64,000 nt of DNA from Diogma glabrata (taxonomy: Eukaryota > Arthropoda > Insecta > Diptera > Cylindrotomidae): contig OY856186.1 in the NCBI GenBank assembly GCA_963693315.1, forward strand, positions 132,405,903 through 132,469,902, written 5' to 3'. The stretch's first letter is position 1, and every line of letters begins with the position of its first letter. The translations under genes were made by a program, and so were the position numbers. Shown piece by piece: positions 23,363 to 36,259 of this stretch. The notes under the pieces were generated by a model that was given only the letters and a program-made list of their open reading frames with translations, made no database searches and had not been told where the DNA came from.

Positions 23363-26163
23363 TTTGATGGTAAAATTTATAGAATCCAGAATTCACAATA
23401 ACAAATAACAATAATAAAACCAATCTCAACAACAAAAAAAAATGTAGCTAGTATGCTGTAAAAGTGAAAACAATAAAAAGCGCAAAACGAAAAAAAACCA
23501 ACGAACGCCCCAAAAAAAACAGAAAATTTTTGTAAAAAAAACAAACTTCGTAAAGGAACCAAAGGAAAGACCGTCGTAGCTAATCCTTGCTGAATCTGTA
23601 CAAAAATTCCTAAGATATTGTATATGTAAAAATATAATTTATTTATTTAATTTCAGATATACTGAAATATATATATATACCTAAAATTAGTTATTGACGA
23701 TAGCACCCCTAAGAATATTTATTTATTTTTAAAAGAAAATTGAAAAATAAAAATATTTAGAAGAATGTTTATTTATTGGATGCACCGTCCTAACTTTGAA
23801 ATATTGATTTATTTTTTTTTTTTTTAAAAAAAGTAAAAAATATTTATTTATATCTTGATGTAATTTGCTTAGTTAAGAAATTATTTATTTAGTTACCTAA
23901 AATTAACTTAAATTTAAAAAAAATTTATTTATTGAATAAAAATTGTTTATTTAGTTTTTTGAAAAATTTGTTTGATTTATTTTATTTTTATTTAATAATA
24001 TAAGAGATTCCCAAAATCAAGATTCGTCTGGAGACAATATAAAAAGTAAGTATGGCTACAATATCCATATTGTTTAAATTTAAAATATCGCGTTCGCGAG
24101 CCCACTCCAACAATGCATGTGAGAACTGACTAGAAAAGCCCCTAACGACCAGATTCTACAGAACAGATTCTCCCCAATCTAATAAAACAATCACAACTGT
24201 CACGATTAGACACTAGGTCCATTTCTACTGACCCAGTTGTGCTTGTTTACCCTACAAATAAATTACAACTAAACCTAATGCGAAAGTTGAAGAACGCTCC
24301 CGAGCACCAGACTTCAAATCCTAAACTCTATGAAAAAATTGATCTATTGAAAAGCTAAATGAAAAAAATGGTAAGTTTTTGAATTTGTATGAGGTGAAGC
24401 CTCTGATCCTGAAAGCAAAGTACAATTGGTTCTTCTCTTCATTACACCGAAGAAGCCTCTGAGCAAAGAATGGTACTACTGGTTTGCACCTAAGTACAAA
24501 CACAGCAACACCACTCCTCGTCCCTGAGGACTTCCTCGCCGAATGAAGAGAAGAAACCAATGTTCTTCGATCGCATAACCCCGGTGGCCATAGGCGATCT
24601 AAGAACGACATCAATGTTAAAGAGTGAAGCTCTATGGATGGCTTTTTAGGCCTACCGCTGGGAAAGGTGAATCAATAAACCTAAATATTATATAACTTAT
24701 CCATAATCTAAATAATTTCTTATTTAAAAAATGCTAAATCGAAACATGAAATACATAATATGTGTTAACATGAAATTAATTAAATTTAATCTTCAGACTA
24801 AATAATAAATTGGTAATTCAAAAAAAAAATTACGATTATTTTAAATTCAAAACTAAGCTTACTAATTTTTAAGTTATTAACTCTAATATATTTGTTTAGG
24901 TTAAATCTTTCGCTTTATTTATTGTATCCAAAACAAAAATAAATGTTAGCTAAAAATAATTATTTCTATATTTATACCACTTTTTAAAATTAATCGCAAT
25001 GAAAAAAATAATTCTAAAAAAATGGTGGTAGCTAAAATGGACTCATACGAGATCTGTATACATACATTAGCGGATCAATATGATGACAAATGTAGAGATA
25101 TTGATTTGGATCCGGCTCACTCTATAAAGTTGATGGGAATTAATTATTTTCAATTGTACTTCCATAAACATAGACCAATAATACTTTGAAAGTAGTGACG
25201 AAAGATTTAAACTTATACAAAACTGTTGAAAAGCTGTTTGGTCAATGTTAACCTTTATTACGTTAATAACATCCTAAAACTCATAGAAACATGACTTAAC
25301 CACAATCAGAAAAACATACGATTAATTTCATATATAAATTAATTGCATCATCCAAAAATATGTACAATATATAAACAATTATATGTACAATATGTACATG
25401 GTAGCATAAAAAAAATTCAAAAAAAAACTGCTTCCCCAAAACGGTTTTCTTTTTTCCAAATAAAAAAACAATTAGTATTACTAAAAGCAAATGACAGCAC
25501 AAAAAAACAATCTCCAAAAAAAATTGCTGTCCCAAAACGGTTTTTTTCAAAATTAAAAAAAAAATTAGTCTTAACTAATTATACAATGAGGAACAGGGGC
25601 CTCCTGTGGACCAGACCACTCCTCATAATTGTATACATTCTTATCAAAATTCAAAATATATAATTTCCTAATCAAAACGAAACCAATAACTGGTTTATTT
25701 CAAGATAAACAAAAAGCTGATTGACAACCACGGCCCAAACCGGTTGCCACCACCCTGTTACCAAAGAAAACCACAACTGGTTTATCCTAAAACTTACAAA
25801 GAGAAACGCGGAATTCTTTAAATTTTGAAAATATAAATTTAGAGTATTTATGATAAATATACACATGAACACCTTAGAAACTAAACCTTTATTTTTTCCT
25901 CTAGCTTTTTAACAAAATTTAGCTAAATAAACCGACGCGAAAAATAAACTATATATAGATATTAATTAATCTGAATTGAAATAATCAATTAATATATAAA
26001 TATATAAATATAATAATATAAGATGTTCCACAAAAAAAAGTTTTTTTCAAAAAAAAAAAACCGGCTTGCCAACGCCCAACCTGGAAAATATCTTCCCACC
26101 AAATTATTTATAAATATATATATCTAAAAAAAATACAAGAAATATAACTGTAATCAACCTAAC
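23363..26163 (-). other. gypsy-A long leader (2.8 kb)
   Basis: Non-coding between the primer site and gag. It contains many atttattta repeats (23640-23990) and a local duplication around ccccaaaacggttttc (25434 and 25530, about 100 bp apart). Pyrimidine- and A-rich runs give chance frames at 25296-25663. No internal ribosome entry or splice site can be asserted. The length is unusual but not unique. Confidence 0.7.
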
Positions 26164-26183
26164 GGGTCCCTGTTTCGGCGCCA
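26164..26183 (-). promoter_or_regulatory. gypsy-A primer-binding site (tRNA-Lys type)
   Basis: The minus strand reads TGGCGCCGAAACAGGGACCC, three bases inside the 5' LTR. TGGCGCC...CAGGGAC is close to the primer site for a tRNA-Lys 3' end, here with one changed base in the middle. Confidence 0.85.
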
Positions 26184-26186
26184 CGT

Positions 26187-27329
26187 TATTATAACTGCCC
26201 TGATACGGAGCCAGTTATTATATTGGACCTTTGTTACTATTATATATATAAAAAGAATTTACACGGGATACAGTTTATCCCCACACGAATCTTGAGATTG
26301 GGGATCTCTCACTATTTTTTTCCTAAATTTATTCTAACATTCCAAAGGGAAAAAAAATACTTAAACAAAAATTAATATAATTAAAACTCAAAATACCTTA
26401 AATTATTACTGTTGATTGATGATCTGGTTCTAATAAATTAATTTTATCAACTACAACAATTGGTGAACTATTATTTTCATTCTTAATTATGCATTTTGTT
26501 TTAAAGTTATTTTCATTATAATCATCATCATCAATTGAATACAATTCATTACTTAATCTTTTTGGTTTAGCTACTGTAATTTGATTTGATATTACAATAT
26601 TATGTTCATCGATAGCAGGTGTTTCCAAAAATATATCAACTTCACTACAATCCTGTTCGCATTGTTTAGTTATTCTTTTATCACTATCAACATCATCGAC
26701 ATCATCATCATGAGCACAATAATCATCATTTAAATTATGTGCAACAACATAATCATCAATGATTTCACGTTTTAATTCATTTAAACCACTTTCCAGAACA
26801 CGATCATCATTTCATACTACGATAATTAAGTTATTATAAAAATCAATCTACTGCAAATATTTTTTTATTTGTTCAATTAAAAGTATTTTTCTTTAATTTG
26901 AATGAAAATTATTACTAAAATTACACGAATAAAAACTAACTTTTTTGTTTGATTTAATGTTTAATCAAAAAAGCAATTGAACATTTTCTTTATACAAGCA
27001 AAAATGGAATGAATCTTTTTTATTTTTTTAAAATTGCAAAATGTGATTTTGATTTTGCCATCTTATGATGTCAAAACAAAATCGGGTAATACTTGAAATT
27101 CAGCAATGATTAACAACGACGTCTGTTCATTAGTATTGGAAATAAAAATTTAGTACGTTCGTTGGCTTTTTATAATATATTCAAAATCAATTAGCAGTTA
27201 AGTTGGGAAAATTTTAAAAGTACTATTAATGTAAAAATGAACGGAAATTAATGTAATACATTTCTATTGAATTGAAAACAAAGAGGAATTTGATTTTATT
27301 ATTGTTTTGCGATTATTGCGATCGTTACA
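26187..27329 (-). repeat. gypsy-A 5' LTR
   Basis: 1,143 bp, the same length as the 3' LTR and nearly identical to it. It should hold the element promoter, but I could not place a convincing TATA box among its many AT runs. The attt duplication follows at 27330-27333. Confidence 0.93.
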
Positions 27330-27333
27330 ATTT

Positions 27334-29544
27334 ATTCCCATGATATATTTCATACAAAAATAAAATAAAATGCATGTCATAACCGACCAAGTGAATATTT
27401 ATATGATTTAAAAAATTTCACCATATACATATTTATATATAAAGATTTATTAAAAAATTTCTATAATTTATAAAAAATAAACTCAAAATCCAATTTGTTG
27501 GATTTTTATAGCAGCCTACAAGAACCGGTGAACTTCGTACCACCTACAATTTATTTGTGTCCTCAATAGATTCATTATTAATTGACAGTTTGAGTTACTA
27601 TTTACCGAGTCAATTGTTACTTGGGAATGGATCAAATAAAAATAAAATAATAACTTAAAAAATGACAGCAACAAACCAAAAAGGGGGTGATCAATATTCA
27701 AGCTAGAGACCTATTCCTCCATTATGTAACCCACTGTCTTCCTCAATGGTACCACATTATATAGTATTTTTAATTTGAACTTTTCAAATATGACAAATAC
27801 CATTTTTGTTGGAACAATCTCCAGGTATCTCTTTTACTTGCTCACGATGTTTAGTTATAGATATTTTAGGCTCATTCTATTATGTTAAAGAATTTTAGAT
27901 ATGTTCCAGCTCGTCCCTTATACTTCATAAGTAAGCTCAATAGATTCGTTGTTGCTTTTAGCTTAAAGATCAAGCGTTTTGATAAAAGGAAAACTTGTTG
28001 GTTGCAATATTCCTTTCAAATATCAGTGAAAAACCTAAAGTGACAAGCAAGTGCAATCAGAAAATTTAAATTGATTGTGTTAAGTGTAATGCTATGTTTT
28101 GTTAATTATTATGCGTTCTTACGTTATTTATTTGGAAGTGGAGGTGGAAGTTTTATTTTCTTTATAATTCTTATGCTCGGTTGCAAGAAAATTTGCTGAA
28201 TGAGAGTTAACTAAATCGTAAAACAAATATAAATAAGAAAACTTATTTGAATCTTTATGCTTGATTTAAAGGTCCAATCGCGATCAAATAACGTAAACCT
28301 AGTATATATAGTTAAATGAAGAATTAAGAAAGTTATCGAAGATGTAAATGTTCAAGGAATCTTGCATTATAAAATATTAATAATCTTTTTTTAACTGTTT
28401 AAAAGAAAAACTCGGATGTCAATCGAAGTCTCACCAATAGAGTACCGTTTTTGTTTTTTCAAAGTACGGAGCCCTATAACTCCTCAAAAACTCATAAATC
28501 ACATTTGACTGTGTTGTCAGTTTCTGTCAACCGCAAAATAAAAGTATTTTGTTGTCGACACATGGTTTTATCAACAAAAGAGTATTTAATCAAAAAACTA
28601 AAACTAACTAACATGTTATGTAACATATGGTTTATATCACAAAAATTAAACACTGAAACAATTTTAAGTTTAAAAAATTTCAAACAAAATATAAAACAAA
28701 AAATTTTCCAACATATAACAGATTTTCTGTTACGAGAAATACCCATACAAAAATTGATAAAAGAAAATTGAAAATGAAAAACCAAAGTCTCAGATGTTAT
28801 AAAACTGTCATTTGCTGTTTTCATATATTATTTTGACCCAAATTTTAAAAAGGTTTCTTTCGTCGGTTTTGTGTTTTCAGAAAATATACTTTTATTCCTT
28901 TTCCATTTTCCTGCCAAAAACCAAAAGTACAATAACAAAACCATGCATAAGTTAGATCATATTTATTGTAAAGATTTTCTGTTTATTTATTTATATTTAA
29001 TTTAAAATGAAAACAGAAAATTTAATCAATCACAGATTTTTTGAAAATGTTAAGAATTTAGCTCTTTGATAACTCCAAAACAATTTCTAGTTTATTCTAA
29101 AGTTTAATTTAATATAATTTGTATGCCAATTAACAAGGAAATACAAACATTATGCTCTTTTTACACACTTTTATTTAACTTGAGTTTTGACAGTTGTGTT
29201 GGTTACTTTTTTGTGATAAATTTTTCAGTAACTTCCCATTATGTGATTAGTCAGAAATTTAAAAGACAAGTTTGTTGAAGCAGTCAGTACGTGTTTCTAA
29301 AAGTTTCAAAGCAAAAAAAATTAAAAAACTTAAAAAAAAATTCAAATTTTTCTTCATCTAAAAGACCTTAAACAATGGCACTGAAATCCTCATGATCGGT
29401 TTGACGAATTGTGAGCGTAGAAATTTTGGTAATACTGTGTATATCTTTAAAATCATAGACATCATACATGTTTGGGTCATTTTAAAAAAAAAATTAAATT
29501 AAAAAAAAATAAAAGTATGTCATTTCGTTGTGATTTTAAAGCTT
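27334..29544. other. Non-coding DNA, no gene seen
   Basis: AT-rich. Overlapping frames on both strands at 28451-28824 are Lys/Phe-rich mirror images of one another and lack any domain. No repeat family recognised. Confidence 0.5.
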
Positions 29545-29750
29545 AAAATATGAAGGGGCTGAAATCTCAAGGCTCTGAGATATCAAGACTTCGGTCTGAG
29601 TTAGGGATTTTTATATAGTTTCCGCAAAAAATTTTTATGAGGACATGGTTTTTAGTTTTGAGCAGCGATATATAACAAATATAACTTTTTGTTAAAGTAC
29701 ATGTATTTTTTATCTCTGTTTAGATATGTATTACAAAACTAACACGAAAC
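29545..29750 (+). repeat. Dispersed repeat, copy 1
   Basis: It shares ggggctgaaatctcaaggct, ctgagatatcaag, gtttttagttttg and aaactaacacg, in order, with 37757-37945. The 35820 region has the reverse complement of the first few bases next to a hairpin. A non-coding interspersed element of unknown class. Confidence 0.7.
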
Positions 29751-29869
29751 ATCAATACGTTAGCGGAAAATTATAACAAATCATATATTAACATAATTTA
29801 GTGAAAAGATTATACAATCAGCAAACTACTCAAAAACCTCTCCATTTAGCGTTTCGAGAAAATATTTCA

Positions 29870-30178
29870 AAATCACAAATTCATATTTCTTTCAAAATTC
29901 CAAAAATATTGTAAAAGTTAAATGAAATAAAGAATTCAAACTTTTTTAAAACAAAATTCTAAAAATATTTCAAAAATTATTACAAAATCAAAGATTAAAA
30001 CTTTTTTCAAAAATTCTAAAAATATTGCGTAAATTATAACAAAATCAAAAATTGTAACTTTTTCCAAAATTATAAAAATTATAATAAAATTTAAAATTTT
30101 AAATTTTTCAAAATTCTAAAAATATTCCAAAAATTCTTACAAAATCAAAAATTGAAACTTTTTTCAAGATTCTAAAAC
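29870..30178 (+). repeat. Minisatellite, about 57-bp unit, five degenerate copies
   Basis: Each unit reads roughly: caaaattctaaaaatatt, then an aaaatt.ttacaaaatcaaa stretch, then aacttttttc. It ends where the solo transposon repeat begins (30181). Confidence 0.7.
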
Positions 30179-30180
30179 TA

Positions 30181-30795
30181 TATGAGCAATTTCACTTCTT
30201 TCAATATATGAGCAAGTTCAGCAAATTTTTGGGAAATTTTGACTTGACCCCTTTTAATTTTGATTATTTTTTGTTTATAGATAGATAGTCTTTCATAAAT
30301 AAAAAATACAAGTTCCCTTAGAATTTTTTTTTCGACCAGGAGTCTTCACAGGGTGCCCCTCAATTTTTTGTTATTTTGTGATGTGAGTGCATTTAACGAG
30401 CGATTGTAGAAAAACTACTGAATCGATTTTCATAAATGATATGTCGTTGAATAGGTATTAGAACAAAGTTTTGAAAAATGTACACTGATGATTTTTTGAA
30501 ATAATTTTTAACGGTGTAACATAAGAAAAAACGGTGTAATTGAAGAAAAGATGGCGCTACACCTTTTTTTTTTTTAAGCTAAATTGAAGCTGATTTTATA
30601 TATAACTACTTGTGAAAGTTTAGGAGATGCATTATTTTTTGTTTCAAAGATAAAATTCGTTGTGCATATGACTGTCGGGAATTAGTTTTTTTTGTTCTGA
30701 AGAGAAATTATAAAAATGGCGTTATAAACTAAGAGACTTTTTTTTTATGTTACATATCAAATATTTTAATATTAGATGAACTTTTTAAAATATAA
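30181..30795 (+). repeat. Solo copy of the long transposon inverted repeat
   Basis: It matches 1198-1785 in the same orientation and, even better at its inner end (aaatggcgttataaactaag), the reverse complement of the right arm. No transposase or partner arm follows, so this is a solo arm or the remnant of an internally deleted copy. Confidence 0.8.
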
Positions 30796-30833
30796 AAACA
30801 ATAATGTTTTGGAAAACTGACAAAACAAAAAAA

Positions 30834-30879
30834 AATTAGGTTAAATATTGACATATTTATGTCAATATTTAACCTAATT
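30834..30879. repeat. Perfect 22-bp hairpin
   Basis: Arms aattaggttaaatattgaca+ta and its exact reverse complement are separated by only tt. No repeat partner found elsewhere in the window. Confidence 0.9.
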
Positions 30880-31889
30880 ATTACTAGTGTTTTTTTTTGT
30901 ATAAGAATTTATTTTTTCAATATCACAATCCTTGAAAATGGTCTCAAAATAAAACCGAAACAATTCTCGGATAACAGAAATAAAAAATAATTTACAAATT
31001 GGCTTTAACCAAAAAACTTTTTAATTTAAATTAATTTAAGAAACATTTTTTTTAGGATTTTACAGTGCACAATTTTTGAATTATTGTCAAGGTCCCTGCA
31101 TGGGTTTCCAACTTAATTGACAGAAAAATTTGAAAAAAATCACAGAGAAAGAAAATTTGATAAACTCTGAACCTAAAACTATATAGTGAAGTGTCACATA
31201 ATTATTTTTCTGTATTGTGAGATTGGGGAAGGGTGACAAAATCATTTTTGATCCTAACGAATGGAAATCCATTGGAGGTATGGAAGAGCACTTAATATAA
31301 AAAACGTTGTAGTTTTTTTTAGAATTTGGCGGTGCACAGTTTTTGAATTGTTGTTAATTATTATTGAATTTTTATTTGAATTAATAATGTTTATTTTCTA
31401 ATTTAAACCATTTACAAGTTGGTGTAATTGAATCTCTTTGCAGGTACCCTAAACTGCTATTGCTAATATTTAACGAGATGTAACATTTTGTGTATAATTT
31501 GGATCAATTTTCAATTGACATTGCTATTGACATTTACGAGGAAAATTTCATTTTTATGTGCCTATGGTCTGGCAATATAAAAAGACTACAACACAACTTT
31601 ATATGATCTATTATTATCAGTTTGTTCTTCTACATTCACGGAACCCTCGGCAAGCGAATTTATTGGCACGTTCAAGAATTTTTTTATTTTTAGTATCTTG
31701 ATGCCCTCCTTACATCATGAAACGCAAATCATGGTTGGCCCAATATTTTAAGCCGTATTTGGCCCAAACTTGTTAAAACAACTATGCTACGATGTTATTA
31801 TTTTGCGGTTTACGTTGGGCAAACATTTTAAAATATGCTTGTCCCAAAGTTTGTTTGGCCTGATGGTTTTTTAATTTTTTCTATATTTG
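30880..31889. other. Non-coding DNA with a partial duplication
   Basis: Similar blocks at 31048 (ttttaggattttacagtgca) and 31318 (ttttagaatttggcggtgca) lie 270 bp apart. No gene. Confidence 0.5.
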
Positions 31890-33568
31890 CACTCAAAAAA
31901 CGATATATTTGCCTCAAACACTTTTTGCAGGAAACGAGAAAAGTGTTTGTGAGTATTGTTTGTTGCATATAATATTATTGTTCAAGGAAAATACTATTTC
32001 TATTTGCTACAAATGTTCTTATATTTTGGAGCAAACAAGAAGTATTTCGAAGGAACAAAAAATGTTGTTTGCTATACACAAGAAAAGTTTGTTATCACTG
32101 ATAGAAAGTTTTTGTGGCAAACAATTACCACATAAAAAGTGTTTGCGACAAATACTATAATATTTGTTCCAAATATTAATTTGTAGCTACTAGAAACACT
32201 ATATGTGTTTCTCATGAAAGATAAGAAGAGTTTATTACAAACGATAACATATGATATATGTTTGTCTTCACTGACTAATATTTTTTTAAAACAGTTGAAT
32301 TTAATTGGGTTAAGAAAAACAACAACTCCAATTTGTTAGAACATATTTATTTTTTTTTATTATTTTTTATTTTTATTATTATTATTTTTATTATTTATTT
32401 TTATAATTATGTTTTGGTCTATTATTTCTATTATGAAATTAAAATTATTTACAAAATTTATTTTATAAAATTATTATTAAATTAAATTGTTAATTAAATT
32501 AAATTTATCAAATTATTTTATATCTTAAATATAATAAACGGTGTGATTTGATTATCCAATTTTGCAAATAGAATAGATAGAAAATTAAGAATATGTAATG
32601 TTAAATATTTGCAAGTGTGGATCCTCTAAAAATTGACGTCATAAATATATTTAATTAAATTTTTTTATGTGTTTGATCAATACTGACTGGCATTTCATCT
32701 TCATAATACTAATAATGAGCTACGAGCTCAAAATATCCTCCATCATACGGTTTATAGAAAAATATCTGCTAGATTATATGTACATATATAAATTACTAAA
32801 TTAATTATTTTAACTGTTGATGCAGTGAATATGCAGTTGTTTATCCTATTTTTAATTAACAAAACATATTAATAATAAATTCATAAATTATATAAACACA
32901 ATAAAACTTCTTATAAAATTTTGAACTCACCTATTTATACACAATTTTGTTTTTGTATCTCTTGTTAAATTTTTAGAAAATAATTATATTATTAAATATT
33001 ATTAAATATTATTAAAAACACTTTTACACGCTTTTTCTATTTTCATGAAATCATTTTTTGAAATACAAATTAATTTAAATTTTATAAAATTATTATAAAT
33101 TTCAAAAACAATTAATTAACTTCTTTTCTCAATCACTTTTAAAATACAAATGACAAAATAATCAAAGAAACAGATGCAATTTAAAAACTAAAAAGTTTAC
33201 CCATAACAACAATTTTTTACTACAAACATTTGTTGTTTTCCATAAACACTCCTTTACCATATAATTTAAAGGAAACAATCGAAGTGTTTGTCGCGAACGA
33301 TTTAAATGTTTAGTAGAAATTATTGGTTTTGAGTTTTGTGTTTAGTAGAGACAAACACCTGAAATGTTTAAAATGAACAGTAAATTGTTTGTATCAACTA
33401 GTCAAAATATATTATTTTTTCGGTAAAACAATATTTCGAATGTACTGTTTGTAGCACAAGATTTTGGTTTGTAATCACAAATAAATGTTTGCTACAAACA
33501 ATTTTCTTTTCTACCAAACATAAGACAGTTTAACGCAAATATTTGTTAAACATTCTTTTTTTTCAGTG
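31890..33568. mobile_element. Probable non-autonomous CACTA-like element (1.68 kb)
   Basis: Termini are CACTCAAAAAA at 31890 and, reversed, CACTGAAAAAAAA ending at 33568. The outer 400 bp on each side are packed with short repeats of a tttgt-x-gcaaac type in both orientations (for example gtgtttgtgagt, gtggcaaacaatt, gtttgctacaaacaatt). Dense subterminal repeats and a CACT terminus are characteristic of CACTA (CMC) elements. The middle is low-complexity AT without a transposase. A 3-bp target duplication is not clear (ttg left, tgg right), which keeps confidence moderate. Confidence 0.55.
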
Positions 33569-35330
33569 TGGGTATGTCAAATAAAAAATTTACGTGAGGA
33601 GTGCCCTAGCAGATGTTTAGAGAATATTAAAGGAGGACGATCACCGGATCGGTCGCAATCAATAATTTCTGCAGACTTCATCAACATCTCAGAATGCATG
33701 TTTTTATGAGATCATGATCTTTAAAGCGATTTATATGTTGATGTGACACACATAATGATAGTTGCCACATTTCGACTTTAATTTATTCGATTATTGGAAT
33801 CATTCGATTGTTACAATCACTAATCATGGGCTGCAGTACTACTGAACCAGTACTTCAGTTTAATTACAATCTTGTTTGAATGAAAATAAATTTAAATATC
33901 TCAGAAGTATTCAATTAATAGAACCGTGTGATATGCACTGCAAAAAAATAAATATAATAAGTAAGACTGTCACACAAAACAAGAAAATTAAAACTATTGA
34001 AGTTTTACAATTACATTTTTCGGATTTTGTTTTCTTTTGGTTTTCTTTAAACTTTTTAAAAGTTATTTTCATTTATTTCTACTCTTGGAAACTACTTTTT
34101 CTGTGTGTATCTTTTATTTTACTGATAGGTGGTTTTAAGAAATGGATATATTGGAAAACTTTATAAGGTTGAAATCCAGTTAAGTAAACAATTTTCGAAT
34201 AATGTGAAGATAAAATTGCATTTCTTATTTAGAATTGTTCAATAGAATTCTAAGTGTTTTCAAAGTTTTTTGTTTGTTACTAAACGAATTGAATCCTTTA
34301 CAGTTTTCTTATATTGTTAATATTAAAATTTTTGTTTTTGTAAAAATAAAGTTTAAGATTGTATGGTTGGATTGATACAGTTTGATATAAGTTTAAATGT
34401 TTTCCCTCCGGATAATAACTTAATGTATTAAATTAAAAACTTAAGCCTATTAGATATTGGATCATAAGATTTAAATCATAAGGCATGGTGACATCAAATA
34501 CCTTGCAGACAATTCTCAATTGAAAATTTCAATTTTAAATAAGCAATTTTTAAATAATCAATGTGTATTTTTTGTTAAAATGTGGTGAAATTGCAATATG
34601 TGTAACAGCATATAAAAACCGTTTTTTTTAAATGAATGGATGAATGAATCATAAAATATGTCATATATTATATTTAAATCGGTAAACCTATATTTCGTGC
34701 GAATAAAATAAAAATAAAATAAAATGCAAATTTGGGTAAAAAAATATAAATTGGGTAAACAAATAAATGAAAATCATTCTTTTGACATACTTAACAGTAT
34801 TTTTTGACACACTAAAAATACAAAAATCAAGCTTCTGGTCTCGCATACCGATGCCGATCATCAAGATTGCTCCATATTCAAGATAACTCGTTATGACTTA
34901 AAATAAACGTTTTTTAAAGCAAAAAATATGCAAATTTTCTTGTTTTGAGGCACTTAACGATTTTTTTGACACACTTCCGATACAGTTATCGGATTTTTAG
35001 TTCTTATTATTTAGTTTACCTTTTTTTTAATTTCATGCAGTTTTCTCTGTAACGACGGTTGTGACGGCTGGCAGACAGACATACATTTTTTTGTTTTTTA
35101 GAATCAGTAGGCTCTAAAACCTCGAGAAATGCCAAAAAGTGTGGGGTTAAGAATTTCTCTTTTCGTTCAAGAATGTAATACTTAGGTTTTTCGAAGTATA
35201 TAAGCAAAAATTATAAACTTAAAAATATTAAAAGAAAATCTTTAGTTAAAGCCTATTTTTTAACCAAAGATAAAGATCTTTAATATTTTTAAATATATTA
35301 AAATACAGTCTACAATTCACTTTTATATAA
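33569..35330. other. Non-coding DNA, no gene seen
   Basis: AT-rich. The 33876-34166 frame ends in a hydrophobic stretch but has no recognisable domain. Two ttttttgacacac blocks (34802 and 34963) hint at an old tandem duplication. Confidence 0.5.
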
Positions 35331-35730
35331 AATAGTTATTTATTTATCTAGAACGAAAAGTGAAACATTAAAGTACGAGCTAGTTGTTTACGGTCGAGGC
35401 GTCTAGCCAAGGCCGAAATCACTAGTGAGTACCTTTAAAAACACTTTTCGTTTGAATACAAAATTTTATTTCATACTGGAAATTTATTAAAATAAAAAGA
35501 AATGAGTTTTAAATTTTGCTCAAAAAGTTGAACTTTAACGTCCTAGGACTTTATAAAATTTTATAAAGTCCTAGGACATTAAAGTTCAACGTTTATGGTA
35601 CAAAAAGTTGAACTTTAACGTCTTAGGACTTTATAAAATTTTATAAAGTCCTAGGACATTAAAGTTCAACTTTTTGTACTATAAATAATCCAAAAAATGT
35701 CGTTTTAGATATCATTATGAAATAAAATAA
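35331..35730 (+). repeat. Palindrome-bearing repeat, copy 1
   Basis: It starts aatagttatttatttatcta and ends near atcattatgaaataaaat. It contains two adjacent perfect or near-perfect palindromes: 35527-35590 (gttgaactttaacgtcctag arm) and 35598-35679 (82 bp). Flanking arms aaaagtg and cacttttcgttt are also inverted. Related to 35941-36259. Confidence 0.85.
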
Positions 35731-35763
35731 ATAATAAACGTCTTATTCTCTTTAAATTGAGGT

Positions 35764-35816
35764 TTTTCATCGACAGTAGTATCTAAATTTTTTTTAGATA
35801 CTACCGTCGATGAAAA
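35764..35816. repeat. Hairpin, about 24-bp arms
   Basis: ttttcatcgac.gtagtatct and its reverse complement around a T run, with one mismatch. It adjoins the gaaatttcagcccc motif of the dispersed repeat. Confidence 0.85.
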
Positions 35817-35940
35817 GTTGAAATTTCAGCCCCTTCATATTTTTTTTATTATTATTGACTGTTCTTTAAATCTCTTTAATCTTAAGTTAGGAATATGAAT
35901 TAGTCTTAGATTAGTCAAACAATTATGACATCAATTAAAT

Positions 35941-36259
35941 AATAGTTATTTATTTATCTAGAATGAAAAGTGAAACTTTAAAGTACGAGGTAGTTGTTTG
36001 CCGAAATTACCTTTAAAAACACTTTTCGTTTGAGGTAAATAAAAAATTTTATTTCATACTGCAAATATATTAAAATAAAAAGAAATGAGTTTTAAATTTT
36101 GCTCAAAAATAAAGTTCAACGTTTATGGTACAAAAAGTTGAACTTTAACGTCTTGGGATTTTATAATATTTTATAAAGTCATAGGACGTTAAAGTTCAAC
36201 TTTTTGTACCATAAATAATCCGAAAAATGTCGTTTTAGATATCAGTATGAAATAAAATC
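35941..36259 (+). repeat. Palindrome-bearing repeat, copy 2
   Basis: Direct copy of 35331-35730 with one palindrome instead of two (36122-36215) and a shortened left part. The palindrome has several mismatches between arms, unlike copy 1. Confidence 0.85.

Larger units (their letters stand above)
16920..27329 (-). mobile_element. gypsy-A: complete Ty3/gypsy LTR retrotransposon (10.4 kb)
   Basis: Orientation is minus. The 5' LTR is 26187-27329 and the 3' LTR 16920-18062, both 1,143 bp, differing at only two positions that I noticed (g/a and t/g within 110 bp of one end). The 4-bp target duplication attt lies at 16916-16919 and 27330-27333. A tRNA-Lys-type primer site follows the 5' LTR. Gag and pol are uninterrupted and overlap with pol in the -1 frame. 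There is no env. The near-identical LTRs and intact frames make this a young and possibly mobile copy. By pol layout it looks like the insect Blastopia/mdg3/micropia type. That clade call is from memory. Confidence 0.93.

Noticed and set aside
28451..28824. Overlapping 106- and 110-codon frames on opposite strands
   Set aside because: Low-complexity Lys/Asn against Phe/Ile mirror translations in AT-rich DNA, with no domain or repeat support.
33876..34166. 96-codon frame with a hydrophobic C terminus
   Set aside because: Composition-driven, with no signal peptide, domain or conserved neighbour.
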